Part shown: in pieces, positions 16,266 to 25,101 of the stretch | Position numbering within the stretch: position 1 is the first letter of the stretch | Layout: the number at the start of each line of letters is the position of its first letter | DNA from: JAOUEA01 sp963825635 | GTDB taxonomy: Bacteria; Actinomycetota; UBA4738; HRBIN12 | Assembly (NCBI GenBank): GCA_963825635.1 | Contig: CAWGTU010000001.1 | Span: 1,426,001-1,490,000, forward strand | DNA length: 64,000 nt | Direction of reading: 5' to 3' | Notes under the pieces: generated by a model | Database searches by the model: none | What the model saw: only the letters and a program-made list of their open reading frames with translations | What the model was told of the DNA's origin: nothing | Made by a program: the position numbers and the translations under genes

Positions 16266-17266
16266 TGTCCCTGCCCCTTCAGCTCGGGTCCCGCGTCGCC
16301 CGGCTCGATGGCCGCCGGCAGGTCACCTCCTGGGCGTCCCGGCCCGCCGGTCGTCACGACCTTGGCCTCCTTCGGTGCCGCGGTCGCCGCTCCCCGCACG
16401 TACCCCTTGCTGATGCGACGCTCCAGCCGGCTCTGGAAGAACGTGAAGACGGCGGTCAGGGCCCAGTACATCGCGGCGGCCAGCAGGTACGCCTCGATCG
16501 GCTTGAATTCCGCGGCGGCGACCAGTTGCGCCCGCCGGAAGATCTCCGCCTGCTCGGCCGAGACCCCGATGAAGCTCACGAGCGCCGTGTCCTTCATCAT
16601 CGCGATGAACTCGTTGCCGGTCGGCGGGATGATCACGCGGAAGGCCTGCGGCAGCACCACGCGCTTCATCTTCTGCGGGTAGGTCATGCCGAGCGCGTCC
16701 GCGGCCTCGGACTGCCCGTGGCTCACCGACTGGATGCCGGCCCGGAAGATCTCGGTCATGTACGCGCCGTAGTTCAGGCCGAGGGCCACGATGCCCGCCA
16801 CGAACGGGTCGAGCGTGAGGAGCTCGGTGACCGACTCCGGCAGCCCCAGGTTGCCGACGACCACCGGCAGGGCGAACGTGATGATGAACAGCTGCACGAT
16901 CAAGGGCGTGCCGCGGAAGAACGAGGTGTAGAAGCCGGCCACGCCGAAGGCGACCGGGTTCCTCGACAGTCGTCCCAGCGCCCCGATGAGGGCCAGAAGG
17001 ACCGCCAGGATGATGCCCGCGAACGCGATCAGGATCGTATAGGTGAGGCCCTTCAGCACGAAGTCCGCGCGGTCGCGCATGAACTGCGTGTCGAAATCCG
17101 CCGCGTTGAACAGGAACGCGAGGATCAGGAAGATCACGACCCAGACGACCGCGACCTTCAGGCGGAAGGGAACCCTCGCGCTCCGCTGCGCGAGGCCTTC
17201 CATCCTGCCCTTCGGCTCGTCGGCCGGGGGCCGGGCCGCCCCGGCCCCCATCTCCTGTGTCGCCAC
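16262..17266 (-). CDS. Polar amino-acid ABC importer 2, permease subunit
   Basis: A 334-residue HisM/GlnP-type permease. The N-terminal 35 residues are cytoplasmic, followed by about six membrane segments; the EAA loop reads AADALGMTYPQKMKRVVLPQ. The last 45 residues are a Gly/Pro/Lys-rich cytoplasmic tail longer than usual. GTG start at 17266, 41 bases after the binding-protein stop; TTGA overlap with the ATPase gene. As in importer 1, a single permease gene implies a homodimer. Confidence 0.94.
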   Translation of the reverse strand: MATQEMGAGAARPPADEPKGRMEGLAQRSARVPFRLKVAVVWVVIFLILAFLFNAADFDTQFMRDRADFVLKGLTYTILIAFAGIILAVLLALIGALGRLSRNPVAFGVAGFYTSFFRGTPLIVQLFIITFALPVVVGNLGLPESVTELLTLDPFVAGIVALGLNYGAYMTEIFRAGIQSVSHGQSEAADALGMTYPQKMKRVVLPQAFRVIIPPTGNEFIAMMKDTALVSFIGVSAEQAEIFRRAQLVAAAEFKPIEAYLLAAAMYWALTAVFTFFQSRLERRISKGYVRGAATAAPKEAKVVTTGGPGRPGGDLPAAIEPGDAGPELKGQGH

Positions 17267-17307
17267 GTGGCCCCCCCGTCAGCCTGCGATCGATCCGATC
17301 GTCGCGA

Positions 17308-18231
17308 TCATCCCGCGGACGGGTCGACCGTGATGTCCTGACCGAACCATTCGGTCGAGAACTCGCTCAAGGTGCCGTCGCTGTGCATCTCCTCGACGAT
17401 CCCCGAGACGGCCTCCACGAGCGAAGTCTGGTCGAGGTCCGACGACTTGTCGAACGCCACCGACAGCGGCTCGGAGAAGAGCGGCTCGCCGAGCAGCTGC
17501 ATCGGACGCCCCTTCTCGATCGCGTTCTCGATCGTCGGGGTCGCCGACATCGCCGCCTCGACCTGACCCGACTCGAGCGCCTGGAAGACCGTCGAGTCCG
17601 TGTCGAAGCCCTTGATGCTGATACCGGCAGGAGGCGGCGGGAACTCGAACCCCGGGATGTCGAGCGTTCCCTGCAGGAAGAAGTCGTACGTGCAGCCGGA
17701 GCACACCCCGACGGTCTTCCCGTCCAATCCGTCGACCGAGGTGATGTCGCTGCCTTCGGGCACGGCGATCGACGCCGGGGTGAAGTAGTACGCCGGGGTG
17801 AAGTCCAGGACCTCCGTGCGCTCGGCGGTGACCGTCATCGAACCGACGCTCATGTCCCAGCGGCCCTGCCAGTTGCCGGCCGTGATCGCCTCCCACTTCG
17901 GCGTCTCCCACTCGATCGACACGCCGAGTCGTTCGGCGATCTCGGTCGCGACATCGATGTCGAAGCCCACGTACTCACCGGTCTCGGGGTCCAGCGATGA
18001 CTGCGGCGGGTAGGCGGGGTCGGTGGAGACCTTGATCACTCCGTCGCCGCAGACCTGCGCGAGGAGATCGCCAGCGGCGGTGTCGGCGTCGGCGCATGCG
18101 CCGCCGGCCGTGGTCGTACCGTCGCCATCTGCCGTGTCGGTCGAGTCGTCGTCACCCCCTCCACACGCGGCCGCGACGAGCGACAACGCCGCCACGAGAA
18201 CCAAGATCGACCGGAACCGGAACCTGCGCAT
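17308..18231 (-). CDS. Amino-acid ABC importer 2, substrate-binding lipoprotein
   Basis: A 307-residue family 3 binding protein. The signal peptide MRRFRFRSILVLVAALSL ends in the lipobox VAAAC, followed by a Gly/Asp/Thr-rich linker. The mature protein has YPPQSSLDPETGEYVGFDID, the canonical start of amino-acid binding domains, and VGVCSGCTYDFF. ATG at 18231 has AAGGAGG 6 bases upstream. Several Cys (Cys-Gly-Cys near residue 190) could form a disulphide outside the cell. A good promoter lies at 18279-18307. The ligand is not clear from sequence. Confidence 0.94.
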   Translation of the reverse strand: MRRFRFRSILVLVAALSLVAAACGGGDDDSTDTADGDGTTTAGGACADADTAAGDLLAQVCGDGVIKVSTDPAYPPQSSLDPETGEYVGFDIDVATEIAERLGVSIEWETPKWEAITAGNWQGRWDMSVGSMTVTAERTEVLDFTPAYYFTPASIAVPEGSDITSVDGLDGKTVGVCSGCTYDFFLQGTLDIPGFEFPPPPAGISIKGFDTDSTVFQALESGQVEAAMSATPTIENAIEKGRPMQLLGEPLFSEPLSVAFDKSSDLDQTSLVEAVSGIVEEMHSDGTLSEFSTEWFGQDITVDPSAG

Positions 18232-18278
18232 CCTGCCTCCTTCCAGAGGAGACACCCGACTCGGGCGCCCCTCGCCGG

Positions 18279-18307
18279 ACTATAGGCCCGGAGGGTCCAA
18301 CGGGCAA
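18279..18307 (-). promoter_or_regulatory. Predicted promoter of amino-acid importer 2
   Basis: On the minus strand TTGCCC (18307-18302) and TATAGT (18284-18279) are 17 bases apart. Transcription would start near 18272, about 40 bases before the binding-protein ATG. No operator-like repeat was noticed in the 18232-18384 gap. Confidence 0.6.
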
Positions 18308-18384
18308 CGCGGGCACGTGGTCCCCCCGCTTGAACTACGTAGAGGGATGTGCTCCGGGTTTCAACGACGACCGAGCGTGGTCGG

Positions 18385-19545
18385 TCACGTCGGGAGCGGG
18401 AGCCACCGCGTGCCTGCGGCCGCGAACAAGCTCGGCGCCGCGCCGAGGAGCTCGCCGTCGTCGTCGAACGTGTACGTCCGGGCGACGCCCACGTGCGATG
18501 TGAGCCCGAGGAACGCCGACTGCATCGCCGTGCGATCGACGGCCCCGTTCGCGATCGCGTCCGTCGCGAGACGGCCCGCGTCCCAGGCTTCCGCGGCGTA
18601 CACGCCGGGGGTCAGCCCGTGCTCGGATTGATATGCGTTCACGAAGCGACGGCTCGCGAGCCGCAGATCGAGCGAGACGTCGACACACGGGCACGCGACC
18701 GACCCCACCACGACGCCGTCGCCGGCAGGGGACGTGGGCGGGATCGTGGTCTTGAGCGCGTCGCCCGCGAGGTCGACGGGCCGCCCGCGGGCGGACCCTG
18801 CGGCACGCATCGCCCGCGCGAGCTCTCTCGCCTCCGGCGGGAAGCCGCCCCACAGGACGACCCTACAGCCGGTCGTCGCGATCTCCTCCGCGGCTCCGAC
18901 CGCGTCCGACCCGTCGATCCGCGTCGACGGCCAAGGGCCGAGCCCCTCCTCGACCTGCCCCACGAGGCCACGCCCGTACTCGCTCCCGTCCTCGACGAGG
19001 CAGATCGGCTGGGGTACCCCCTCGGCCGAACGCCGGCCCGCGATCTCGGCCAGCAACGAGGCCTCGGCGGCCCGGTCGGGTACGAGGCGGCGCCATAGTG
19101 CGTCGGGTTCCCCTGCGGGCGCCGTGGGTGCGACCCAGGGTGAGGCACTGACCGGCGACAGACTGATCGTCGGCACCCCCGCCTCGGCGAGGATGCTGCC
19201 GACCTCGGCGGGCTCGTGCCAGAACGGGGCCGCCACGGCGAGCACGAACGACCCCTCGGCGGCGACCTCCTCCGCCATATCGATCGCGGCCTCCGCATCC
19301 CCGCGCGTGTCGAACTGCACGACCGCGGCCGTCACGCCCTGGCCCTCGAGACGACGCTGCACGACCATGTCGAGGGCGAGGAACGACGGCGACACGAGGT
19401 CGACGTGATCGGGGACCGAGAGGTCCTGGAAGAACGCGATCTTGACATCGGGATCCCCTGTGTCGGAAGGCGAGCAGCCGGGCACGACCGTGGAGAGCAC
19501 GGCGAGCAGGACGAGGACCGTCGGGGGTCGGATACGAAGGGTCAT
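18385..19545 (-). CDS. Orphan leucine-binding-type (Peripla_BP_6) lipoprotein
   Basis: A 386-residue lipoprotein. The signal peptide (PTVLVLLAVLSTVVPGC) ends in a VPGC lipobox. The mature part has the type-I periplasmic binding fold seen in LivK-like proteins (VKIAFFQDLS, LAEAGVPTISLSPVSA, VYAAEAWDAGRLATDAI). It has no permease or ATPase partner next to it; the liv operon 1 kb upstream already has its own binding protein. It could be an alternative ligand receptor for the liv permease or a sensor. ATG at 19545; divergent from tRNA-Leu with overlapping -10 elements. Confidence 0.85.
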   Translation of the reverse strand: MTLRIRPPTVLVLLAVLSTVVPGCSPSDTGDPDVKIAFFQDLSVPDHVDLVSPSFLALDMVVQRRLEGQGVTAAVVQFDTRGDAEAAIDMAEEVAAEGSFVLAVAAPFWHEPAEVGSILAEAGVPTISLSPVSASPWVAPTAPAGEPDALWRRLVPDRAAEASLLAEIAGRRSAEGVPQPICLVEDGSEYGRGLVGQVEEGLGPWPSTRIDGSDAVGAAEEIATTGCRVVLWGGFPPEARELARAMRAAGSARGRPVDLAGDALKTTIPPTSPAGDGVVVGSVACPCVDVSLDLRLASRRFVNAYQSEHGLTPGVYAAEAWDAGRLATDAIANGAVDRTAMQSAFLGLTSHVGVARTYTFDDDGELLGAAPSLFAAAGTRWLPLPT

Positions 19546-19560
19546 GGGCAGGGTGGCCGC

Positions 19561-19567
19561 TAGTCTA
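19561..19567. promoter_or_regulatory. Overlapping divergent -10 elements
   Basis: TAGTCTA reads as TAGTCT on the plus strand (19561-19566, 12 bases before the tRNA) and as TAGACT on the minus strand (19567-19562, 16 bases before the orphan lipoprotein ATG). Both match the TANNNT pattern. Two divergent transcripts could share one -10 region and exclude each other. No convincing -35 on either side. Confidence 0.35.
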
Positions 19568-19578
19568 TGGAGGCTCCG

Positions 19579-19662
19579 GCCGGGATGGCGGAACTGGCAG
19601 ACGCGCGGGACTCAAAATCCCGTGAGCTTCGGCTCGTGAGGGTTCGACCCCCTCTCCCGGCA
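19579..19662 (+). tRNA. tRNA-Leu (CAA anticodon)
   Basis: An 84-base class II tRNA. The acceptor arms GCCGGGA and TCCCGGC pair fully (7 bp), with discriminator A at 19662. The anticodon arm CGGGA-CTCAAAA-TCCCG gives anticodon CAA at 19613-19615, reading UUG. The long variable arm (GTGAGCTTCGGCTCGT) is typical of Leu, and the T-arm contains GGTTCGACC. The 3' CCA is not encoded (CCG follows). It ends 3 bases before the stop of the convergent OCD-like gene. Confidence 0.96.
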
Positions 19663-19665
19663 CCG

Positions 19666-20586
19666 TCACAGCCGAGCGACGAGCGCTCCCGCCACGGCGA
19701 GGTCCTCGAACGCCAGGCCGACGGACTCGAACAGGGTGACGTCGTCATCCGCCTCTCGGACCGCGCTTCCTCGTGTGACCTCTTGCAGGTCGGCGATCAC
19801 GTGGTCGGCCGAGATCGCGCCCTGGTCGATCGGCATCAGCAGATCTCCCGCCTCCTCCAGTGCCGCCGCCCTCGTCTCCACCACGACGCGGGCCCTGCGC
19901 ACGGTCTCGGTGTCGACCTCCCTGGTCTCAGGTCGGTACGCACCGACCGCGTTCACGTGGGCCCCGGGGGCGAGCCGTTCCCCGTCGAACAACGGCTCGG
20001 TCGACGTGGTGCAGGTGCAGACGACGTCGGCGTCGGCCACGGCGTCGGCATCGCCGATCTCGGCATCGATATCCATCGCGGTCGCGCGCTCCACCAGACG
20101 CTGGGCGCGCGCGAGCGTCCGGCTCACGACGACGAGATGGGTCACGGAACGCACGGTGGCGATCGCCTCCAGGTGAGCGTGCCCCTGCACCCCCGCGCCG
20201 AAGATCACGAGCCTCCTGGCGTCTGCGCGCGCCAGGTACCTCGAGGCGAGCCCGCTCACCGCGCCGGTGCGCAGGGCGGTCAGCGCCGACCCATCGACGA
20301 GCATCCGCGGCGCCTGGGTCACCGGATCGAAGAGCGCGTAGAGCGCGTGGATCAACGGCAGCCCGCGGTCCGGGTTCGCCTCGGTCAGGGTCACGAGCTT
20401 CACGCCCACCCCCGCCTCCCCCACCGCGGGCATCAGCAACAAGTCACCCTCGGGGGTCGTGACGTGTGATCGCAGCGGGGTGGCCGATGGGTCGCCGTCG
20501 CGGAACGCCGCCTCGAGGGCATCGATCGCGTCGCGCATCGGAAGCCGACGAGCCAGCTCGGCGCCGTCCACGAAAGGCACCTGCAC
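19666..20586 (-). CDS. Ornithine cyclodeaminase / mu-crystallin family protein
   Basis: A 306-residue NAD(P)-binding enzyme of the OCD/mu-crystallin family. The nucleotide-binding motif is FGAGVQGHAHLEA; upstream is the family GALTALRTGAVSGLA-type segment (here SALTALRTGAVSGLAS), and VNAVGAYRPETREVD near residue 220 holds the conserved Asp. Family members include ornithine cyclodeaminase, alanine dehydrogenase, lysine cyclodeaminase and ketimine reductases; residues here do not single one out. GTG at 20586; only 11 bases separate its start from the livF stop upstream, so it could be co-transcribed with the liv operon. Confidence 0.9.
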   Translation of the reverse strand: MQVPFVDGAELARRLPMRDAIDALEAAFRDGDPSATPLRSHVTTPEGDLLLMPAVGEAGVGVKLVTLTEANPDRGLPLIHALYALFDPVTQAPRMLVDGSALTALRTGAVSGLASRYLARADARRLVIFGAGVQGHAHLEAIATVRSVTHLVVVSRTLARAQRLVERATAMDIDAEIGDADAVADADVVCTCTTSTEPLFDGERLAPGAHVNAVGAYRPETREVDTETVRRARVVVETRAAALEEAGDLLMPIDQGAISADHVIADLQEVTRGSAVREADDDVTLFESVGLAFEDLAVAGALVARL

Positions 20587-20597
20587 GGTGCCCGGCC

Positions 20598-21332
20598 TCA
20601 GAGCTCGCCCAGGTACGCCTGGCGCATCTGGGGGTTGTTCAGCAGCGCCTCTGCCGTGTCGGCCAGGACGACCTCTCCCGTCTGGATCACGTACCCGCGA
20701 TCGGCGATGCGCAGCGCCATGTTCGCGTTCTGCTCGACCACGAAGACCGTCCGGCCGAGCTCCCGGATCCTCTGGATGATCTCGAAGACCTGCTCCACGA
20801 GCACGGGCGCGAGTCCCATCGAGGGCTCGTCCATCAGGAGCACCTTCGGGTCGGCCATCAGCGCGCGGCCCATCGCCACCATCTGCTGCTCGCCGCCCGA
20901 GAGCGTGCCCGCCTTCTGCTTCAGCCGCTCCCGGACGCGAGGGAACGTCTCGAGCACCTGATCGTGGTCGCGGGCGATGCCCTCCTTGTCGGAGCGCAGG
21001 TAGGCGCCGAGGGCGAGGTTCTCCTCGACCGTCATGTCCGCGAAGAGCCGGCGGTTCTCCGGCACCATCGAGATGCCGCGCCGCACGATCTCGGAGGTGG
21101 GTAATCCGGAGATCGGCTCTCCCTCGAACAGCACCTCCCCCTCGCTCGGCACGACGTAGCCGAGGATCGTCTTCAGGGTGGTGCTCTTGCCGCTCGCGTT
21201 CCCGCCGAGCAGGCAGACCATCTCACCCGCGTAGATCTGCATGTCGACCTCGCGCAGCACGGCCACGAGCCCGTAGTGCGTAGACACGTCGCGCAGTTCC
21301 AGGACGGGGGTCGGGCCGGCTTGCTCGCTCAC
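20598..21332 (-). CDS. livF: Branched-chain amino-acid ABC importer ATPase
   Basis: A 244-residue ATPase: Walker A GGNASGKST, signature LSGGEQQMVAMGRAL, Walker B VLLMDEPSMGLAP and switch region VVEQNANMAL, all characteristic of LivF. The GTG at 21332 overlaps the livG stop as GTGA; the longer open frame upstream lies inside livG. Last gene of livKHMGF. Confidence 0.95.
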   Translation of the reverse strand: MSEQAGPTPVLELRDVSTHYGLVAVLREVDMQIYAGEMVCLLGGNASGKSTTLKTILGYVVPSEGEVLFEGEPISGLPTSEIVRRGISMVPENRRLFADMTVEENLALGAYLRSDKEGIARDHDQVLETFPRVRERLKQKAGTLSGGEQQMVAMGRALMADPKVLLMDEPSMGLAPVLVEQVFEIIQRIRELGRTVFVVEQNANMALRIADRGYVIQTGEVVLADTAEALLNNPQMRQAYLGEL

Positions 21333-22120
21333 CCGAGCTCCTCGTGCCGGACTCCGAGGTAGGCCTCGACGACCTGCTCGTCGTTGGCGACCTCCTCGTA
21401 CGTGCCCTCGGCGATCTTGCGACCGTAGTCGCACGCGATCACGCGGTCCGAGACGCCCTTGACCACTCGCATGTCGTGCTCGATCACGAGCACGGTGAGG
21501 CCGAGCTCGTCGCGCATGCGCACGATGTGGTCGCGCAGCTCGAGCGTCTCGCGCGGGTTCATCCCGGCCGTGGGTTCGTCGAGCAGGATCAGCGAAGGGT
21601 CGGTCGAGAGCGCCCTCGCCATCTCGAGCCGGCGGCGGTTCGCGTACGACAGCGCGAAGGCCGGCTGATCCTGCCGATACCCGGCGAGCCGGGAGCCGAA
21701 GAACGCGAGGCACTCCTTGGCCCGTTCCCGGATGCGGGCCTCCTCACGCCGGACGTTCGGCGTGCGCACGATCGAGCCGAAGATGCCAGCCTTGCTCCGG
21801 CAGTGCTGTCCCACCATCGCGTTCTCGAGCACCGTCATGTTCGGGAACAGGTGCACGTTCTGGAACGTACGCGCGATGCCTGCCTTCGTGATCCGGTTCG
21901 GCGACAGGTTCACGATCGACTGACTTCGCAACCGGACGTCGCCCTCGTCGGGAGGGTACAGACCCGTGATCACATTGAAGACGGTGGACTTGCCCGCACC
22001 GTTCGGGCCGATGATCGAGACGATCTCCCCGTCGCCGACCTGAAACGAGAGGTCGTTGAGCGCGCTGAGCCCTCCGAACCGCTTCGTGACGCCGTCGACC
22101 TCGAGCAGGAGCGGACTCAT
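21329..22120 (-). CDS. livG: Branched-chain amino-acid ABC importer ATPase
   Basis: A 263-residue LivG-type ATPase: Walker A GPNGAGKST, the LivG insertion after the Q-loop (ARTFQNVHLFPNMTVLEN), signature region LSYANRRRLEMARAL, Walker B LILLDEPTAGMNP and VIEHDMRVV. ATG at 22120 overlaps the livM stop (ATGA). Works as a heterodimer with LivF on the LivHM channel. Confidence 0.95.
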   Translation of the reverse strand: MSPLLLEVDGVTKRFGGLSALNDLSFQVGDGEIVSIIGPNGAGKSTVFNVITGLYPPDEGDVRLRSQSIVNLSPNRITKAGIARTFQNVHLFPNMTVLENAMVGQHCRSKAGIFGSIVRTPNVRREEARIRERAKECLAFFGSRLAGYRQDQPAFALSYANRRRLEMARALSTDPSLILLDEPTAGMNPRETLELRDHIVRMRDELGLTVLVIEHDMRVVKGVSDRVIACDYGRKIAEGTYEEVANDEQVVEAYLGVRHEELG

Positions 22121-23913
22121 CCGGCCCCTTCACCGAGCGGGGTCACCGGCGGGGCGATGTGCTCGTCGGCGGCGATGTCGCCGGCCCACTTGTCTTGCTC
22201 CCGGTCCTCCTCATGGAGCTCACGGCTCCGCCGCACGTTCGGGATCAACCCCTGCGGACGCAGGATCATCACCGCGACGAGCGCGGCCCCGTACGCGAGG
22301 AGGCGGTACTCCTCGAACTCGCGGAGCAGCCCCGGCAGCCCGACGAGCACGAGCGATCCGACGATCACACCGGGCAGGCTGCCCATACCGCCCAGGATCA
22401 CGATGCCGAGCACCTGGATCGAGACGAGCACCGTGAACGACGCAGGCGTGAGCGAGCCGATCTTCACGGCGAACAGCGCGCCTCCCACGGCACCGATCGC
22501 GCCGCCGATCGCGAACGCGAGCAGCTTGTAGCTCACGATGCTCACCCCCATCGCGTCGGCGACCTGCTCGTCCTCGCGCAACGCGGTCCACGCCCGTCCG
22601 ATGCGGGAGTTGATCAGGCGTCTCGACACGAACAGCGCCAACACCACGAAGGCCAGCGCGAGGAAGTAGAAGTGCTCCGGGACGCGGAACCCGAAGTTGC
22701 CGATCGCCGCGTTCGTGATGTCCCGCATGCCCTGGGGGCCGCCGACGAGTGGTTCGAGCCAGGGGCTCGTGACGAGCACCACGATCATCTCGCCGAGGCC
22801 GAGCGTGACGAGCGCGAGATAGTCGCCGCGCAGGCGCAGCACGGGCGCTCCGATCAGCACGCCGGAGGCCGCCGCGATCAGCACCACGACCGGGATCGCG
22901 ACGTAGAAGTTCAGGTCGAAGACGACCGCAGGCTCGGTCGATCCCACGAACGTATTGAGCGTGGCGCCGGTGAGCAGCGCGAGGGAGTAGGCACCGAGGG
23001 TGAAGAAGAACACGTACCCGAGGTCCAGCAGCCCGGCGTAGCCCACCACGATGTTGAGCCCCAGCCCGAGGAGAGCGAAGACCATCACGGTACCTAGCAC
23101 CTCGGCGATCACCGAGCCGAGCACGAACGGTGCCGCGATGAGCGCGACGAGCCCGACGAGGAGCACGACGATCGTCGCCGGCGTCACGCGCGGGCGTGCG
23201 GCGCCCGACGAGCCGCCGCTGGGTCGGCGGCTCCCTTCGATAGCCGCCCGGACCGCGTCCCCCTTGCGTTCCTTCAGGATCGAGGCACCGGCCGCCACCG
23301 CGGCGACCACGATCGCGCCCGGCCACGTGAGACCGCGAGTCGTCCTGCTGTAGAGCCAGTCCCGCTCGAGGTCGAGCTGGTCCATCGCGATCGGGATGAT
23401 GCGCTGCAGGAACCCGAAGAGCAAGGTCACCCAGACCGCCGTGCCGATCGGACGGCGGATCGTCCCGGGGAGCCGGCGGTACGCTCCCCCCGCCGTGCCG
23501 GCGACGGCGGACACCACCACGAGCAGCAGGGCCGTCATCAGGGCGGTGCGCCCCGACAGCAGGTATTCCATCAGTGCGGGAGAGATGTTCAGGAACACCT
23601 GCCGGATACGCTCCACCCCGAACGCGTCGACGAACACGACGAAGGCTCCGAAGACCGCGCCCGCGGACGCGCCCGCGACCGCGCCGATCGGCGCGGTCTC
23701 ACGGGGCGTCGGCTCGACCAGCTCCCCGGCGACCACGCGCGACCGGGCCAGCGCGTAGCCGGCCATGGCCGGTGGGGTCACGATCATCAGCAGGGCGAAC
23801 GTGACCGCCTCGCCGATCAGGTTCAGGTCGGTGAAGTTCCCGATCAGCCCGACCGCGGCCAGGAAGATCGTGACGGCCCCGGCGATCGCGCCGACCTTGA
23901 TCGCGTCGCGCAT
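22117..23913 (-). CDS. livM: Branched-chain amino-acid ABC permease with extra N-terminal membrane domain
   Basis: A 598-residue membrane protein. The C-terminal part from about residue 245 is a normal LivM (LGLGLNIVVGYAGLLDLGYV near residue 290, LRLRGDYLALVTLGLGEM, and the GSLPGVIVGSL end). The first 240 residues are an added domain with about five hydrophobic segments and no match I recognise; LivM proteins are usually 300 to 430 residues. A hydrophilic linker (RRPSGGSSGAARPR) joins the two. ATG at 23913 overlaps the livH stop by one base (TGATG). The extension is continuous in frame and has ordinary codon use. Confidence 0.93.
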   Translation of the reverse strand: MRDAIKVGAIAGAVTIFLAAVGLIGNFTDLNLIGEAVTFALLMIVTPPAMAGYALARSRVVAGELVEPTPRETAPIGAVAGASAGAVFGAFVVFVDAFGVERIRQVFLNISPALMEYLLSGRTALMTALLLVVVSAVAGTAGGAYRRLPGTIRRPIGTAVWVTLLFGFLQRIIPIAMDQLDLERDWLYSRTTRGLTWPGAIVVAAVAAGASILKERKGDAVRAAIEGSRRPSGGSSGAARPRVTPATIVVLLVGLVALIAAPFVLGSVIAEVLGTVMVFALLGLGLNIVVGYAGLLDLGYVFFFTLGAYSLALLTGATLNTFVGSTEPAVVFDLNFYVAIPVVVLIAAASGVLIGAPVLRLRGDYLALVTLGLGEMIVVLVTSPWLEPLVGGPQGMRDITNAAIGNFGFRVPEHFYFLALAFVVLALFVSRRLINSRIGRAWTALREDEQVADAMGVSIVSYKLLAFAIGGAIGAVGGALFAVKIGSLTPASFTVLVSIQVLGIVILGGMGSLPGVIVGSLVLVGLPGLLREFEEYRLLAYGAALVAVMILRPQGLIPNVRRSRELHEEDREQDKWAGDIAADEHIAPPVTPLGEGAG

Positions 23914-25013
23914 CAGACCTTCTCCGCCTCGCCCGAGCCGAGCAGGCCGCCGGGCCGGAAGACGAGCACGAGTACGAGCACGAGGAAGACGAACGCGTCC
24001 CGGATCGAGAACACGCTCGGGATGCCGAACCCCGTGAGGATCAGCGGGGGGCCGAGCGCCTGCAAGACCCCGAGCAGGAACCCCCCGAGCGCCGCGCCAC
24101 CTATGCTGCCGATGCCGCCGAGCACGGCCGCGGTGAAGGCCGCGATGCCGGGGCGGAAGCCCATCGTGAAGACGACCTGGGTGAACGCGAGCGAGTAGAG
24201 CAGGCCTGCGATGCCGGCGAGCACCCCCCCGACGACGAACGTGATCACGACGATCCTGTCGACATCGATGCCCATCAGGCTCGCGATCTCGCTATCTTCG
24301 GCAACCGCGCGCATCGATCGGCCCGTCCTGCTGCGATGCACGAAGACCTGGAGCGCCACCATCGCCACGATCGCGGTGACGAAGACCAGCAGCTGCACCC
24401 GTGCGACCGGCACCCCGAGGATGTCGACCGCTCCCTCGAGGATCGTGGGGCGCGGGTACCCATAGGGCTGGGGTCCGAAGAAGCCGCGGAAGGCGTTCGC
24501 GATGAACAGGGACGCGCCGATCGCCGTGATCAACGGCACGAGCCGTGGTGCGTTGCGGAGCGGCCGGTATGCGATGCGCTCGAGCAGCACGGCCACGAGC
24601 GTCGAGGCCAGCACCGACACAACGAGCAGGATCGCGAGCGAAAGGTACGGCTGCCGGTTCAGCAGCCCGCTCTTCTGGTACGCGTCGGCGAACCAGAACG
24701 AGATGAACGCTCCCGCCATGAACACCTCGCCGTGAGCGAAGTTGATCATGCGCAGGATGCCGTAGACGAGCGTGTAGCCGAGGGCGATGAGCGCGAGGAT
24801 CGCGCCCTGGCCGAGCCCGTTGACCAACTGGTCGACCCAGAAGTCGCCCGAGTACCTCTCGCCCTCGGGCAGCGTGAGGGTCCGGTATGTGCCGACGATC
24901 ACGACGAACGTGATCGTGGCGCCGAGCACGATGAGGATGATGCGCCGCCACGGGAGCGTGGCGATGCCGCTGACCCGTCGGTCGGCGACGGCTACCGCGT
25001 CGGAATCGGACAC
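23913..25013 (-). CDS. livH: Branched-chain amino-acid ABC permease
   Basis: A 366-residue LivH-type permease. After one N-terminal membrane segment comes the family core NGLGQGAILALIALGYTLVY, INFAHGEVFMAGAF, and the C-terminal AVLGGIGSIGGAALGG loop that contacts the ATPase. GTG at 25013 with GAGGGGGG about 10 bases upstream. It is separated from the binding-protein gene by 88 bases that contain a very strong hairpin. Confidence 0.95.
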   Translation of the reverse strand: MSDSDAVAVADRRVSGIATLPWRRIILIVLGATITFVVIVGTYRTLTLPEGERYSGDFWVDQLVNGLGQGAILALIALGYTLVYGILRMINFAHGEVFMAGAFISFWFADAYQKSGLLNRQPYLSLAILLVVSVLASTLVAVLLERIAYRPLRNAPRLVPLITAIGASLFIANAFRGFFGPQPYGYPRPTILEGAVDILGVPVARVQLLVFVTAIVAMVALQVFVHRSRTGRSMRAVAEDSEIASLMGIDVDRIVVITFVVGGVLAGIAGLLYSLAFTQVVFTMGFRPGIAAFTAAVLGGIGSIGGAALGGFLLGVLQALGPPLILTGFGIPSVFSIRDAFVFLVLVLVLVFRPGGLLGSGEAEKV

Positions 25014-25042
25014 CCCCCGCAGCCCCCCTCAGCTCGGATGGC

Positions 25043-25073
25043 ACCCGGGCGGCCGCTCTGCGGCCGCCCGGGT
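25043..25073 (-). repeat. Very strong hairpin between binding-protein and livH genes
   Basis: Perfect 14-bp GC-rich arms (25043-25056 and 25060-25073) around a TCT loop, 30 bases past the binding-protein stop and 30 bases before livH. No T-run follows. Position parallels the hairpin at 3196-3233 in importer 1, so a role in setting a high binding-protein to permease ratio is likely but inferred. Confidence 0.8.
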
Positions 25074-25101
25074 TCCCAATCGTTCGTCCTCAACCGACGA
25101 G

